DNA of 64,000 nucleotides from Caproiciproducens galactitolivorans. GTDB lineage: Bacteria > Bacillota > Clostridia > Oscillospirales > Acutalibacteraceae. The first letter of the stretch is position 1, and each line of letters opens with the position of its first letter. The notes under the pieces were generated by a model, which made no database searches, was not told where the DNA came from, and saw nothing but the letters and a program-made list of their open reading frames with translations. This document shows, in pieces, positions 47,469 to 58,024 of the stretch. Both the position numbers and the translations under genes were made by a program. The stretch is from the NCBI RefSeq assembly GCF_026672255.1, contig NZ_JAPOHA010000007.1, forward strand, positions 65,291 through 129,290, written 5' to 3'.

Positions 47469-48800
47469 TTGAGTAAATATACAAAAAATGATATTATCAG
47501 TATGATCGAAGAGAATAACGTACGATTCATTCGTCTTCAGTTTACGGATATATTCGGTACCTTGAAAAATGTTGCGATTACAACCAGCCAGATTGAAAAG
47601 GCTCTGGATAATAAATGTATGTTCGACGGATCCTCTATTGAAGGCTTTGTGCGGATTGAAGAGTCGGACATGTACCTGAGGCCGGATTTTGACTCGTTTG
47701 TTATTTTTCCGTGGCATACCCAGCACGGCAGAGTCGCCCGCCTGATATGCGATATTTACACCCCCGACGGGAACCCGTTTGAGGGCGACCCCCGTTATGT
47801 TCTGAAAAGAGCGCTTAAAGAAGCGGCGGACATGGGCTATACCTTCAATGTCGGGCCGGAGTGTGAGTTCTTCCTGTTTAACACGGATGAATTCGGACAT
47901 CCTACGACCATTACCCACGACACCGCCGGATATTTTGACCTTGGCCCCTCCGATTTGGGGGAAAGCGCGCGCAGGGATATCTGCCTGAACCTTGAGGAAA
48001 TGGGCTTTGAGATTGAAGCTTCCCACCATGAAGTGGCGATTGCGCAGCATGAGATCGATTTTAAATACAGCGAGGCGCTTTCCGCCGCGGATAATATCCT
48101 TACCTTTAAGATGGTTGTAAAATCCTGTGCGGATTCGCACGGGCTTTGCGCTACCTTTATGCCGAAGCCGGTTTATGGCCGCGACGGTTCCGGAATGCAT
48201 ACGAATATGTCTCTGTTTAAAAACGGAGAAAATGTTTTCTACGATCCGAAAAGCGAGTCCGGACTGAGCCAGATTGCTTATCATTTTATCGCGGGCATTA
48301 TGAAGCATATTAAGGGCATGTGTGCGCTTACGAATCCGCTGGTTAATTCCTATAAACGGCTGGTTCCCGGCTATGAAGCGCCGTGCAATATTGCGTGGAC
48401 GTTAAGCAACCGCAGCGCATTAATCCGCGTGCCCGCCACAAGAGGCCTCGGCACCCGCGTGGAACTGCGCAATCCGGATTCAGCCTGCAACCCTTATCTG
48501 GAGCTTGCCGTCCTTCTGGCGGCGGGGCTTGACGGAATCAAAAACAATCTGACGCCCCCGGATGCGGTGACAACCAACATTTACGATATTGATGAGCAGG
48601 AAAGAAAGGCCGCGGGAATTGACGCGCTGCCTTCTGATTTGAAAAATGCAATTGATGAAATGAAGGCGGACCCGTTTATCCGTGAAGTGCTGGGAGACCA
48701 TGTCTTCAACAAATATGTTGAAGCGAAGGAAAAGGAATGGTATGAATATTCAACCACGGTTACGCAATGGGAGCTTGACCAATATCTGAATAAATTTTGA
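47469..48800 (+). CDS. glnA: Glutamine synthetase type I
   Basis: A 443-residue GSI-alpha length enzyme that makes glutamine from glutamate, ATP and ammonia. Visible motifs: [11 protein letters not shown] near residues 25-35, the D50-like loop FDGSSIEGF near 54-62, the ATP/metal [19 protein letters not shown] near 240 and the glutamate-binding [14 protein letters not shown] near 327-340. TTG at 47469 has GGGGAGGTG 5 bases upstream. The adenylylation-site tyrosine region of GSI-beta is not evident. It heads an operon with the ANTAR regulator, dapF and dapL. Confidence 0.97.
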   Translation: MSKYTKNDIISMIEENNVRFIRLQFTDIFGTLKNVAITTSQIEKALDNKCMFDGSSIEGFVRIEESDMYLRPDFDSFVIFPWHTQHGRVARLICDIYTPDGNPFEGDPRYVLKRALKEAADMGYTFNVGPECEFFLFNTDEFGHPTTITHDTAGYFDLGPSDLGESARRDICLNLEEMGFEIEASHHEVAIAQHEIDFKYSEALSAADNILTFKMVVKSCADSHGLCATFMPKPVYGRDGSGMHTNMSLFKNGENVFYDPKSESGLSQIAYHFIAGIMKHIKGMCALTNPLVNSYKRLVPGYEAPCNIAWTLSNRSALIRVPATRGLGTRVELRNPDSACNPYLELAVLLAAGLDGIKNNLTPPDAVTTNIYDIDEQERKAAGIDALPSDLKNAIDEMKADPFIREVLGDHVFNKYVEAKEKEWYEYSTTVTQWELDQYLNKF

Positions 48801-48806
48801 CGGCAT

Positions 48807-49349
48807 ATGAGCAGTGTTCTTGTAGCGAATGCCATCGCGGATAGCGCTAAAAAAATTGCCGCCGTACTCCGGACTTCCGGTTTGAATGTCGGCTGCGTTT
48901 GTACAACCGGTTCACAGACAATCGATTTTGCCAACCGGCATTATCATGGAGGGGTGATTGTTTGCAGCGCGAAATTAACGGATATGTCCGCGCTGAACCT
49001 TCCGGAGATTATAGGGCCGAATTATGATTTTCTATTCCTGCTGAAATCACAGCAGGCGAATGTTTCCGAAACGCTTTCCTGCGCCAGCCTGATCCTGCCG
49101 GTTAACCGTATGGATTTGATTTCCTCCGTGAATATGCTTTTGAATCTCTCCGATTCCAGCAGCCTCACCATCAAAAAGAAGCTGGCGGAAGGAAATTTTG
49201 ATGAAAAACAGGTGATCGGGCAGGCGAAAAACCGGATTATGGCGCGCAATCATTTTACGGAAGCGCAGGCGCATCGGTTTATACAGAAAAAAAGCATGGA
49301 TTCCGGGAAAAAAATGATTGAAACGGCAATGATTATTCTGGATATGTAA
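48807..49349 (+). CDS. ANTAR-domain regulator with degenerate receiver (NitR-like)
   Basis: A 180-residue protein. The N-terminal receiver-like fold (1-115) has VLVANAIADS where the acidic pair should be and VIVCSAKLTD where the phospho-aspartate should be, so it is probably not phosphorylated. The C-terminal ANTAR helices (about 125-178, with AKNRIMARNHFTEAQAHRFI) bind RNA hairpins and prevent termination. It lies 6 bases after glnA, as in clostridial glnA-nitR loci from memory. It probably controls glnA through the leader hairpin; that link is inferred. Confidence 0.88.
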   Translation: MSSVLVANAIADSAKKIAAVLRTSGLNVGCVCTTGSQTIDFANRHYHGGVIVCSAKLTDMSALNLPEIIGPNYDFLFLLKSQQANVSETLSCASLILPVNRMDLISSVNMLLNLSDSSSLTIKKKLAEGNFDEKQVIGQAKNRIMARNHFTEAQAHRFIQKKSMDSGKKMIETAMIILDM

Positions 49350-49360
49350 GGAGGATACGA

Positions 49361-50200
49361 ATGAAATTCACCAAAATGCAGGGAATAGGAAACGATTATC
49401 TCTATTTTAACTGCTTTGAGGAGAAAATTGAAAATCCATCCGAACTTTCGATAAAACTAAGCGACCGTCATTTTGGCGTTGGCTCCGATGGGATTATTTT
49501 AATTGAACCGTCCGACAGGGCCGACTGCCGAATGGATATCTACAATGCCGACGGCTCCCGTGCAATGATGTGCGGCAACGGCATACGCTGTGTAGGAAAG
49601 TATGTTTACGAACGCGGCCTTATAAAAAAGGACGTGCTGAAAGTCGATACCATGAGCGGCGTGAAAACGCTGTATCTGGACGTAAAAAACGGAATCGTGC
49701 GTTCCGTAAAAGTCGATATGGGGAAACCGGTTTTCCGTTCCGCTGCGATTCCGGTTCAGTTTCCGAAAGAAACGGTGATTGATGAGCCGATTACCGTTGA
49801 CGGAGTCGAATACCGAATAACCTGTGTATCTATGGGCAACCCGCATTGTATCTTGTTTGCAGACGACGTTGAGAGGATTGCGATTGAAAAAATCGGCCCC
49901 AAAATGGAGCATAATCCGATTTTTCCGGACAGGGCAAATATCGAATTTGTACAGGTATTGAATTCCGGCGAAGCGAAAATGCGCGTTTGGGAACGCGGCT
50001 CAGGCGAAACATGGGCCTGCGGGACCGGTGCCTGCGCTTCCGCCGTAAGCTGTGCGGTAAATCATAAAACAGGCAGAAAAGTAAAAATGCACCTTAAAGG
50101 CGGCGACCTAAGCATAGAATGGGACGATCAGACAGATACCGTCTTTATGCAGGGCCCCGCCGAATTTGTGTTTGAAGGAACAGTCAATTTATCGAAATAA
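49361..50200 (+). CDS. dapF: Diaminopimelate epimerase
   Basis: A 279-residue two-cysteine epimerase that converts LL- to meso-diaminopimelate for peptidoglycan and lysine. The two catalytic cysteines lie in [12 protein letters not shown] near residues 69-80 and [12 protein letters not shown] near 218-229. It starts [22 protein letters not shown] lies 8 bases before ATG. It sits 11 bases after the ANTAR gene and 14 before dapL, so it is in the glnA operon. Confidence 0.97.
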   Translation: MKFTKMQGIGNDYLYFNCFEEKIENPSELSIKLSDRHFGVGSDGIILIEPSDRADCRMDIYNADGSRAMMCGNGIRCVGKYVYERGLIKKDVLKVDTMSGVKTLYLDVKNGIVRSVKVDMGKPVFRSAAIPVQFPKETVIDEPITVDGVEYRITCVSMGNPHCILFADDVERIAIEKIGPKMEHNPIFPDRANIEFVQVLNSGEAKMRVWERGSGETWACGTGACASAVSCAVNHKTGRKVKMHLKGGDLSIEWDDQTDTVFMQGPAEFVFEGTVNLSK

Positions 50201-50214
50201 AACGGACGAAGGGA

Positions 50215-51444
50215 ATGGATAGCTTGCTGAAAGTAAACGAGAATTTTATGAAACTGCCCCCCAGTTATTTGTTTGTGGATATTGCTAATAAAGTCGATCA
50301 ATTTTCGAAGCAGCATCCGGAAGTGGAAATCATCCGCATGGGGATCGGGGATGTTACCCGCCCTCTGCCCAAAGCGGTCGTTACCGCTATGCAGAAAGCA
50401 GCCGAGGAAATGGGAAACATGGAAACCTTCCGCGGTTATGGGCCGGAGGCAGGATATGAATTCCTGCGTTCTGCAATAGCGGAAAATGATTATCAGAAGC
50501 GCGGCGTGGCAATCGACAAGGATGAGATTTTTGTCAGCGACGGCGCGAAGAGCGACACCGGCAGTATCGGCGATATTTTCGATGTTGACAATGTCGTCGC
50601 GGTCTGCGACCCGGTTTATCCTGTCTATGTCGATACCAATGTTATGGCGGGACGGGCAGGCGAATACCGTGAAGGCGCCGGCTGGAGCAAAATTGTTTAT
50701 ATGCCCTGTTCCAGGGAAAACGGTTTTCTGCCGCGGATTCCGAACGAACGCGCCGATATCATCTACCTTTGTTTTCCGAACAACCCGTCCGGGGTTGGGA
50801 TCGGACGCAAAGAACTGCAAAAATGGGTCGACTATGCCCTGCGAAATCAATCGATTCTTCTCTATGACGCGGCCTACGAAGCGTTTATTACGGATGAGGA
50901 TATGCCGCACAGTATTTTTGAAATCGAAGGCGCAGAGAAGTGCGCGATTGAATTCCGGAGTTTTTCCAAAACGGCGGGCTTTACCGGTACGCGCTGCGCG
51001 TTTACGGTTATCCCGAAGGAATTGATTTTTAACGGGGTGTCCCTGAACAAGCTCTGGGGCAGACGCCAGTCCACAAAAATGAACGGCGTTTCCTACGTGG
51101 TTCAGCGCGGAGCCGAAGCGGTGTATTCCGAAGAAGGAAAACGCGAGGTAAGAGAAAATATTGAATACTACCTTAACAATGCAAAGATCATTAAAGAAGG
51201 CTTGCAAAAGGCCGGATTTGAAGCGTACGGCGGCGTAAATTCCCCCTATGTCTGGATGAAAGCGCCGAACGGGTTATCTTCTTGGGAATTTTTTGACTTG
51301 CTGCTGGAAAAGACCGGCGTTGTCGGTACACCCGGCTCCGGTTTCGGAATCAGCGGGGAAGGATTTTTCCGCCTGACCGCCTTTAATACCAGGGAAAACA
51401 CCGAAAAAGCGATTGAACGAATAACGCAGTCTTTTCAGGCGTAA
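50215..51444 (+). CDS. dapL: LL-diaminopimelate aminotransferase
   Basis: A 409-residue class I PLP aminotransferase that makes LL-diaminopimelate directly from tetrahydrodipicolinate. It contains [14 protein letters not shown] near residue 42, the DapL-type [10 protein letters not shown] near 108, and the PLP lysine in [12 protein letters not shown] near 243-254. Together with dapF it completes the short lysine branch used by many Clostridia. It is the last gene of the glnA-ANTAR-dapF-dapL run. Confidence 0.97.
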   Translation: MDSLLKVNENFMKLPPSYLFVDIANKVDQFSKQHPEVEIIRMGIGDVTRPLPKAVVTAMQKAAEEMGNMETFRGYGPEAGYEFLRSAIAENDYQKRGVAIDKDEIFVSDGAKSDTGSIGDIFDVDNVVAVCDPVYPVYVDTNVMAGRAGEYREGAGWSKIVYMPCSRENGFLPRIPNERADIIYLCFPNNPSGVGIGRKELQKWVDYALRNQSILLYDAAYEAFITDEDMPHSIFEIEGAEKCAIEFRSFSKTAGFTGTRCAFTVIPKELIFNGVSLNKLWGRRQSTKMNGVSYVVQRGAEAVYSEEGKREVRENIEYYLNNAKIIKEGLQKAGFEAYGGVNSPYVWMKAPNGLSSWEFFDLLLEKTGVVGTPGSGFGISGEGFFRLTAFNTRENTEKAIERITQSFQA

Positions 51445-51510
51445 TATTTTGTTGTTTATTTATGATTATTATAGATAAGCGGTTGATTAATAAGAATGGT
51501 TGGTGATTGA

Positions 51511-52587
51511 ATGAGAGCATTGCTGATGCTTGAAAATGGGATGACCTTTGAGGGGACAGGCTTTGGCGACGAACATGACGTACTGTGTGAGGTGGTATTT
51601 AACAGCGCAATGTGCGGATACACGGAGCTGCTGACGGACCCTTCCTATGCGGGACAGGGCGTTGTTATGACCTATCCTCTTATTGGAAATTACGGTATTT
51701 GCTATGACGACGCGGAATCCACGAGGCCGTGGCTTCGTGCGTTTATCGTCCATTCTATTTCCGGTGCGGCGAGCAATTTCCGCTGTGATGTGGATTTGAA
51801 TACGTTTTTGAAACAGAACCGCATTCCCGGAATTCAAGGTTTGGACACAAGGGCGATTACAAAAATTCTCCGTGAAAGCGGCACCATGCGCGGCATGATC
51901 GCTTTTAGGGATCATTTTGATATTGCGTCCATGAAAAAGCAGCTTGACGCGTTCGAGATGGAATCCTATGTTCCCGTTGTGAGCAGCAGGGAATCCAAGA
52001 TTTACGGCGACGGCCCAATTAAGATTGCGCTGGCGGACTACGGGGTGAAAAGCAATATCATCCGTTCGCTGGTGAAACGGGGATGCACGGTGAAATGTTT
52101 TCCATACGATGCCTCTTTTGAGGAGATGATGTCCTTTTCACCGGACGGCGTCATGCTTTCCAATGGACCGGGAGACCCCAAGGAATGCGTGAAGGCAATT
52201 TCTGAGCTTAAAAAAGTCTACTTATACGGTATTCCAACCTTTGCAATTTGCTTAGGCCATCAGCTGATGGCTCTTTCGCAGGGCTTTGACACCTATAAAT
52301 TGAAATATGGCCATAGAGGTATTAACCACCCGGTTAAGGATTTAACAACGAACAGAGTGTACATTACTTCTCAGAACCACGGCTTTGTGGTTAATGGCGA
52401 AACAATTAATCCTTCAGTAGCCGACATCCGTTGTATCAGTATGAACGACGGCAGCATTGAGGGATTAACTTATAAAAACGGGAAAGTTTTTTCGGTTCAG
52501 TTCCACCCGGAGGCTTCCCCCGGCCCGCTTGACACAGGCTTTCTTTTCGATGAGTTTATTAAGTTAATAGGAGGAAGCCGTCTATGA
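51511..52587 (+). CDS. carA: Carbamoyl-phosphate synthase small subunit
   Basis: A 358-residue glutamine amidotransferase subunit that supplies ammonia to CarB. It has the N-terminal FEGTGFG and DPSYAGQGVVMTYPLIGNYG, a class I amidotransferase domain with the nucleophile in FAICLGHQLM (C247) and the partner histidine and glutamate in QFHPEASPGP near 331. GGTTGGTGATTGA precedes ATG. It overlaps carB by 4 bases. It heads the carAB-purCFB run. Confidence 0.97.
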   Translation: MRALLMLENGMTFEGTGFGDEHDVLCEVVFNSAMCGYTELLTDPSYAGQGVVMTYPLIGNYGICYDDAESTRPWLRAFIVHSISGAASNFRCDVDLNTFLKQNRIPGIQGLDTRAITKILRESGTMRGMIAFRDHFDIASMKKQLDAFEMESYVPVVSSRESKIYGDGPIKIALADYGVKSNIIRSLVKRGCTVKCFPYDASFEEMMSFSPDGVMLSNGPGDPKECVKAISELKKVYLYGIPTFAICLGHQLMALSQGFDTYKLKYGHRGINHPVKDLTTNRVYITSQNHGFVVNGETINPSVADIRCISMNDGSIEGLTYKNGKVFSVQFHPEASPGPLDTGFLFDEFIKLIGGSRL

Positions 52588-55500
52588 AGAGAAAAGAAAT
52601 TAAAAAAGTCATTATCATCGGTTCCGGCCCGATTATTATCGGCCAAGCGGCCGAATTCGACTATGCCGGAACGCAGGCGTGCCGCGCAATCCGCGAGGAG
52701 GGCGTGGAGGTTATCCTGATCAACTCCAATCCTGCGACGATTATGACCGACAAACAGATTGCCGATAAGGTTTACATTGAGCCGCTAACCGTGGAGACAA
52801 TTAAAAAGGTCATTCTGAAAGAAAATCCGGACAGTATCCTGCCGACCCTCGGCGGCCAGAACGCTTTGAACCTTGCGGTGGAACTGGAGGAATCCGGTTT
52901 CCTAAAGGAAAATAACGTGGAAATGATCGGTACGAACGCCGACACCATCCGCATGGCGGAAGACCGTGAGCTTTTTAAAGAGGCAATGGAGCGAATCAAT
53001 CAGCCCTGTGCGGAAAGCGAAATTGCAGAAAATATTGAAGACTGTGTGAAAATAGCCCGAAAAATCGGGTATCCGGTTGTTGTGCGCCCGGCCTATACCC
53101 TTGGAGGAAGCGGCGGCGGCATTGCCGCCGACGAGGAGGAACTGATTACGATTGCTTCCCTCGGCCTGCACCGCAGCCGCGTGAATCAGGTGCTGATCGA
53201 ACGCTGCATTTCCGGCTGGAAAGAAATTGAATACGAGGTCATGCGCGACCATAACGGAAACTGCATTACCGTCTGCAACATGGAAAACTTCGACCCGGTC
53301 GGCGTCCATACCGGCGACTCCATCGTCGTCGCGCCGTGCCAGACACTCGCGGACAAGGAAACGCAGATGCTTCGTTCCGCGTCTCTTTCCATTATTTCCG
53401 AATTAAAAGTTGAAGGTGGATGCAACGTACAGTTTGCTTTAAATCCGAAGAGCTTTGAATACTGCGTGATTGAGGTTAACCCGCGTGTCAGCCGTTCCTC
53501 TGCGCTCGCATCCAAAGCGACGGGGTACCCGATTGCGAAGGTGGCTTCCAAAATTGCGCTCGGTTATACGCTGGATGAAATCCGCAATGCGATTACGAAA
53601 AAGACGTTTGCCTGTTTTGAACCGACGCTCGATTACTGCGTTGTGAAAATTCCGCGCTGGCCTTTCGATAAATTTGTATACGCAAAACGCAGCTTGGGTA
53701 CGCAAATGAAAGCGACCGGCGAAGTGATGGGAATCGCGCCGTCGTTTGAAGCCGCGTTAATGAAATCCATCCGTTCGCTGGAGCAGAATGTCTTCAGCCT
53801 GATGGATGAACATTTACAGTCCTTGCCGAACGCGGAACTGGAGGATCGTCTTCACGTAGTGGACGACCGCCGGCTTTGGGTCGTTTCGGAAGCGTTAAGG
53901 CGCGGGATTTCCGCGGATAAAATCCATGAGATTACGAAAATTGATCTGTGGTTCCTCGACAAACTGCTGTCCATTATTGAGGTGGAGAAAGCTTTTGCGG
54001 TTCAGCCGATCGACCGGAACCTGCTTTTGAAAGCAAAGGATTTCGGGTTCCTGGATAAGACGATTTCGAAGCTGAGCGGAAAAACCGAGGAAGAGATTCG
54101 GGCGCTGGAAGAAGAGTGGAATATCCATCCCGTCTACAAAATGGTCGATACCTGCGCGGCGGAATTTGACGCGGAAACCCCATACTACTATTCGACTTAC
54201 GGAATTCAGAATGAATCCTGTGCCAAAAGCGACCGGAAGAAAATTCTGGTTATCGGTTCCGGGCCGATCCGCATCGGGCAGGGAATCGAGTTCGATTTCT
54301 GCTCGGTGCACAGCGTCTGGGCTTTGAAAAACATGGGCTGCGAAACCATCATTGTAAACAACAATCCGGAAACGGTTAGTACGGACTTCGATATTGCAGA
54401 CAAACTGTACTTTGAACCTTTAACGGAAGAGGACGTGCTCCATATTGCGCAGCTGGAAAAACCGGACGGTGCTGTAGTGCAGTTCGGCGGCCAGACGGCC
54501 ATTAAGCTTGCCGGGGCAATCGAGAAAATGGGCATCCCGATTCTCGGTACTTCCTTCGACAGCATCGACGAAGCGGAAGACCGCGAGCGTTTCGACGCGA
54601 TTTTAAATGAATGCAAAATCCCCCGCGCGGAAGGACGGATGGTCTTTACCTGCGAGGAAGCCATCAAAGCGGCGAATGAGCTGGGTTACCCGGTGCTCGT
54701 TCGGCCGTCCTACGTCCTGGGCGGTCAGGGAATGCATATTGCCTATTCGGACGAGGACATCGTTGAGCAGATCGGCATTATCAACCGGATCGCACAGGAG
54801 CATCCGATTCTGGTGGATAAATATATCATGGGTACGGAAGTGGAGGTTGACGCCGTCTGCGACGGCATTGATTCCGTTATTCCGGGTATCATGCAGCATA
54901 TTGAACGCGCCGGTATCCACTCCGGAGACAGTATTTCCGTCTACCCGGCCATCGGTGTGGCAAAGGAAATGCAGGAACTGATTGTGGAGTATACCCGCCG
55001 TCTTGCAAAGGCATTAAAAGTAAAGGGACTTTTAAATATCCAGTTTATTGTAAAAGATAATGAAGTCTACGTAATTGAAGCGAACCCGCGTTCTTCCAGA
55101 ACGGTACCGTATATCAGCAAGGTAACCAGCATCCCGATTGTCCCGCTGGCTGTCGGAACCTTTTTCGGGAAGACGCTTCCGGAGATGGGATACAATTACG
55201 GTTTGCAGAAAGAACGGGATTTAATCGCCATTAAAATGCCGGTTTTCTCTTTTGAAAAGCTGTACGGCGCGGATGTAAACCTTGGGCCGGAAATGAAATC
55301 GACCGGCGAAGTGCTTGGCGTTGCCAGAACCTTTGACGAGGCGCTCATTAAGTCGTTTTACGGCGCGGGTGTTCACATGATTAGAAAAGGCAGGGTCATT
55401 TTCACGGTCAAGGATGTTGACAAGGACGAAGCCCTGCCAATTGCGAAAGGGTTGTATGACCTTGGCTGGACGATCTACGCTACGCCGGGAACCTCTGATT

Positions 55501-55799
55501 TCTTTAACGATAATGACATTCCCACCATACGGACCAATAAAATCGGAACAGGAACCCCGGATATCCTTGATCACATCACATCCGGAAAAATCGATCTGGT
55601 AATCAATACCCCTTCCAAGGGTGTGGCACACAACCGCGACGGTTATAAAATCCGCAGAAACGCGGTGGAATGCGGCATTCCGTGCCTGACTTCCCTGGAT
55701 ACCGCCAATGCATTTTTAACCTGCGCCCGGCATGTGGATACAACCCAGCTTTCCGTCATCGACATAACAAAGGTTTCTACGTTTTTAAACTTTATCTAA
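52584..55799 (+). CDS. carB: Carbamoyl-phosphate synthase large subunit
   Basis: A 1071-residue two-fold ATP-grasp enzyme, normal length. It makes carbamoyl phosphate from bicarbonate, ATP and ammonia. The two halves repeat [15 protein letters not shown] near residue 13 and [15 protein letters not shown] near 559, with paired NPR-containing metal sites. The C-terminal allosteric domain (from about 935) resembles methylglyoxal synthase, with [11 protein letters not shown]-like sequence. It overlaps carA and is followed after 29 bases by purC, with no terminator between. Confidence 0.98.
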   Translation: MKRKEIKKVIIIGSGPIIIGQAAEFDYAGTQACRAIREEGVEVILINSNPATIMTDKQIADKVYIEPLTVETIKKVILKENPDSILPTLGGQNALNLAVELEESGFLKENNVEMIGTNADTIRMAEDRELFKEAMERINQPCAESEIAENIEDCVKIARKIGYPVVVRPAYTLGGSGGGIAADEEELITIASLGLHRSRVNQVLIERCISGWKEIEYEVMRDHNGNCITVCNMENFDPVGVHTGDSIVVAPCQTLADKETQMLRSASLSIISELKVEGGCNVQFALNPKSFEYCVIEVNPRVSRSSALASKATGYPIAKVASKIALGYTLDEIRNAITKKTFACFEPTLDYCVVKIPRWPFDKFVYAKRSLGTQMKATGEVMGIAPSFEAALMKSIRSLEQNVFSLMDEHLQSLPNAELEDRLHVVDDRRLWVVSEALRRGISADKIHEITKIDLWFLDKLLSIIEVEKAFAVQPIDRNLLLKAKDFGFLDKTISKLSGKTEEEIRALEEEWNIHPVYKMVDTCAAEFDAETPYYYSTYGIQNESCAKSDRKKILVIGSGPIRIGQGIEFDFCSVHSVWALKNMGCETIIVNNNPETVSTDFDIADKLYFEPLTEEDVLHIAQLEKPDGAVVQFGGQTAIKLAGAIEKMGIPILGTSFDSIDEAEDRERFDAILNECKIPRAEGRMVFTCEEAIKAANELGYPVLVRPSYVLGGQGMHIAYSDEDIVEQIGIINRIAQEHPILVDKYIMGTEVEVDAVCDGIDSVIPGIMQHIERAGIHSGDSISVYPAIGVAKEMQELIVEYTRRLAKALKVKGLLNIQFIVKDNEVYVIEANPRSSRTVPYISKVTSIPIVPLAVGTFFGKTLPEMGYNYGLQKERDLIAIKMPVFSFEKLYGADVNLGPEMKSTGEVLGVARTFDEALIKSFYGAGVHMIRKGRVIFTVKDVDKDEALPIAKGLYDLGWTIYATPGTSDFFNDNDIPTIRTNKIGTGTPDILDHITSGKIDLVINTPSKGVAHNRDGYKIRRNAVECGIPCLTSLDTANAFLTCARHVDTTQLSVIDITKVSTFLNFI

Positions 55800-55828
55800 A
55801 TATAGAAAAAATACAGGAGGAATTTACA

Positions 55829-56533
55829 ATGAAAAAATGTGAGCTTCTTTACGAGGGCAAGGCAAAAAAGGTTTATGCCACGGACGACAAAAATTACTGC
55901 ATTGTCGATTACAAGGATGATGCCACCGCCTTCAACGGCCAGAAAAAGGGTACGATTCACGGCAAAGGCGTTGTGAATAATAAGATGTCGAACTTCCTGT
56001 TTAAAATGCTGGAGGAAAAAGGCATTAAAACCCATTATGTGGAAGAACTGAGCGACCGGGAAACCCTGGTTAAGAAAGTAGAGATTGTTCCTCTTGAGGT
56101 GATCGTCCGCAATAAAGCGGCCGGCAGCCTTGCAACAAGACTGGGCATGGAAGAAGGCACGCCCATGAAGTCCACCGTTCTGGAATTCTGCTATAAGAAC
56201 GATGATCTGGGCGACCCGATGGTAAACGAGTACCATATTCTTGCGGCTGATTTTGCAACGAAAGAGGAAATTGATCAGATCAGTGAAATGTCCCTGAAGA
56301 TCAATGAAATCCTGAAGGAATTCTTCCTGTCCGTAAACATTGAACTGATTGATTTCAAACTGGAATTCGGCCGCTGTGCGGAAGGAATCATCCTTGCGGA
56401 TGAAATTTCCCCGGATACCTGCCGTTTCTGGGATGTCCATACGCATCAAAAACTGGACAAGGACCGTTTCCGCCGAAATTTAGGCGGAGTTGAAGAGGCT
56501 TATGCCGAGGTAATGAAGCGCATCGGCTTATAA
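55829..56533 (+). CDS. purC: SAICAR synthetase
   Basis: A 234-residue phosphoribosylaminoimidazole-succinocarboxamide synthase, step 8 of purine synthesis. It starts [20 protein letters not shown] and holds [25 protein letters not shown] near residues 89-105, and [14 protein letters not shown] near 187. ATG at 55829 has CAGGAGG 8 bases upstream; in-frame codons further upstream lie inside carB. It is read through from carB. Confidence 0.97.
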   Translation: MKKCELLYEGKAKKVYATDDKNYCIVDYKDDATAFNGQKKGTIHGKGVVNNKMSNFLFKMLEEKGIKTHYVEELSDRETLVKKVEIVPLEVIVRNKAAGSLATRLGMEEGTPMKSTVLEFCYKNDDLGDPMVNEYHILAADFATKEEIDQISEMSLKINEILKEFFLSVNIELIDFKLEFGRCAEGIILADEISPDTCRFWDVHTHQKLDKDRFRRNLGGVEEAYAEVMKRIGL

Positions 56534-56552
56534 TTTATAGGATGGTGAGTTT

Positions 56553-58001
56553 TTGAACAGCTCTGTAATGGATTATGATGTTTTTAAACCGCACGAGGAG
56601 TGCGGGGTATTCGGCATTTATTCCGAAGGCGAGGTTGTTCCTGCCTATGCAACGTACAACGGGCTTCTGGCATTGCAGCACAGAGGGCAGGAAAGCTGCG
56701 GCATTGCGGTCTGTGACCGCGGCGTCATTTCTTACTCTAAGGATATGGGCCTTGTTACGGAAGCATTTAATGATAAGATATTGGACAGTCTTGAGGGGCA
56801 GATGGCGGTCGGTCATGTCCGCTATTCCACATCGGGCGGCAGTGTGCGTGAAAACGCACAGCCGCTCGTCATGCGTTATATTAAAGGCACACTGGCGATC
56901 GCCCATAACGGGAATTTAACCAACGCTTACGAGCTTCATCAGGTTCTGGAACGCAGGGGCTGTATTTTTCAGACGACGATCGATACGGAAGTCATCGCCT
57001 ATATGATCGCGCGGGAACGCGTGGACGCCCCTTCCATTGAAGAAGCGGTGCGCCGTACCATTCCGAAAATTCAGGGTTCTTTCTCTCTGGTCGTCATGAG
57101 CCCGCAAAAACTGATTGCCGCGCGCGATCCGCACGGTTTCCGCCCGCTTTGCATCGGTAAAATCGGAAATTCCACGGTTTTTGCTTCCGAAACCTGTGCG
57201 CTGGACGCCTGCGGAGCCGAATTTGTACGCGACGTGGAGCCCGGCGAAGTCGTTGTCGTTGACCAGGACGGAATGCGCTCCTTCAGGGACCCCGTTGATG
57301 TGGAAAAATCCCTTTGTATTTTTGAGTATATTTACTTTGCCAGAACCGACAGTATTATCGACGGAATCAGCGTTTATGAAGCGCGCAAACAGGCCGGACG
57401 TCTTCTTGCGAAACAGCTTCCGGTTGAAGCGGATATCGTCATCGGCGTACCCGAATCCGGTATCGACGCCGCGCTCGGGTACAGTGAGGAATCCGGTATT
57501 CCGTACGAAAAAGGAATCGTAAAAAATACGTATATCGGCAGGACCTTCATTAAGCCGAACCAGTCGGAAAGGGAACGCAGCGTACGAATTAAACTGAACG
57601 CGCTTTCCAACTGCGTAAAAGGGAAACGCATCGTCATGCTGGACGATTCCATTGTCCGGGGAACGACCAGCGGCCGCATTGTTTCCATGCTGAAAGACGC
57701 GGGGGCGAAAGAAGTCCATCTTCGTATCAGTTCGCCGCCGTTCCTGTGGCCCTGCTATTACGGCACGGACATCCCCTCAAAGGACGATCTTATTGCATGC
57801 CAGCACAGCATTAAGGAGATCGGGGAAATGAGTTATGCGGATTCCATTGCTTTTTTAAGCGTTGAAAATCTGGCGAAGCTTATGGGCGGCAGAATGGGAT
57901 ACTGCGACGCCTGTTTTTCCGGGAAATATCCCGCACCGGTTCCGGACTATTTAATAGCGAACAAAAATTATGATTATAACATACCGATAAAACGTTTGTA
58001 A
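56553..58001 (+). CDS. purF: Amidophosphoribosyltransferase
   Basis: A 482-residue enzyme for the first step of purine synthesis, transferring glutamine nitrogen to PRPP. A short propeptide precedes the nucleophile in HEECGVFGIYS, as in the Bacillus form. The PRPP loop is VMLDDSIVRGTTSG near residues 364-377. Cysteines in SLCIFEY, LIACQHS and GYCDACFSG fit the four [4Fe-4S] ligands of Bacillus-type PurF, so it may be oxygen-labile. TTG at 56553 follows GGATGGTGAG. Confidence 0.97.
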   Translation: MNSSVMDYDVFKPHEECGVFGIYSEGEVVPAYATYNGLLALQHRGQESCGIAVCDRGVISYSKDMGLVTEAFNDKILDSLEGQMAVGHVRYSTSGGSVRENAQPLVMRYIKGTLAIAHNGNLTNAYELHQVLERRGCIFQTTIDTEVIAYMIARERVDAPSIEEAVRRTIPKIQGSFSLVVMSPQKLIAARDPHGFRPLCIGKIGNSTVFASETCALDACGAEFVRDVEPGEVVVVDQDGMRSFRDPVDVEKSLCIFEYIYFARTDSIIDGISVYEARKQAGRLLAKQLPVEADIVIGVPESGIDAALGYSEESGIPYEKGIVKNTYIGRTFIKPNQSERERSVRIKLNALSNCVKGKRIVMLDDSIVRGTTSGRIVSMLKDAGAKEVHLRISSPPFLWPCYYGTDIPSKDDLIACQHSIKEIGEMSYADSIAFLSVENLAKLMGGRMGYCDACFSGKYPAPVPDYLIANKNYDYNIPIKRL

Positions 58002-58024
58002 TTTTCCATTTGGAGGAATAAGAA

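Noticed and set aside
47442-48308. 288-codon reverse open frame over glnA
   Set aside because: Antisense shadow of glnA, without supporting signals.
50128-51207. 359-codon reverse open frame over dapL
   Set aside because: Antisense to dapL, which has all family motifs. The reverse product has no recognisable motif and no promoter or ribosome site.
55800-55828. Purine riboswitch or PurR box before purC
   Set aside because: Only 29 bases separate carB and purC, and no known pattern fits.
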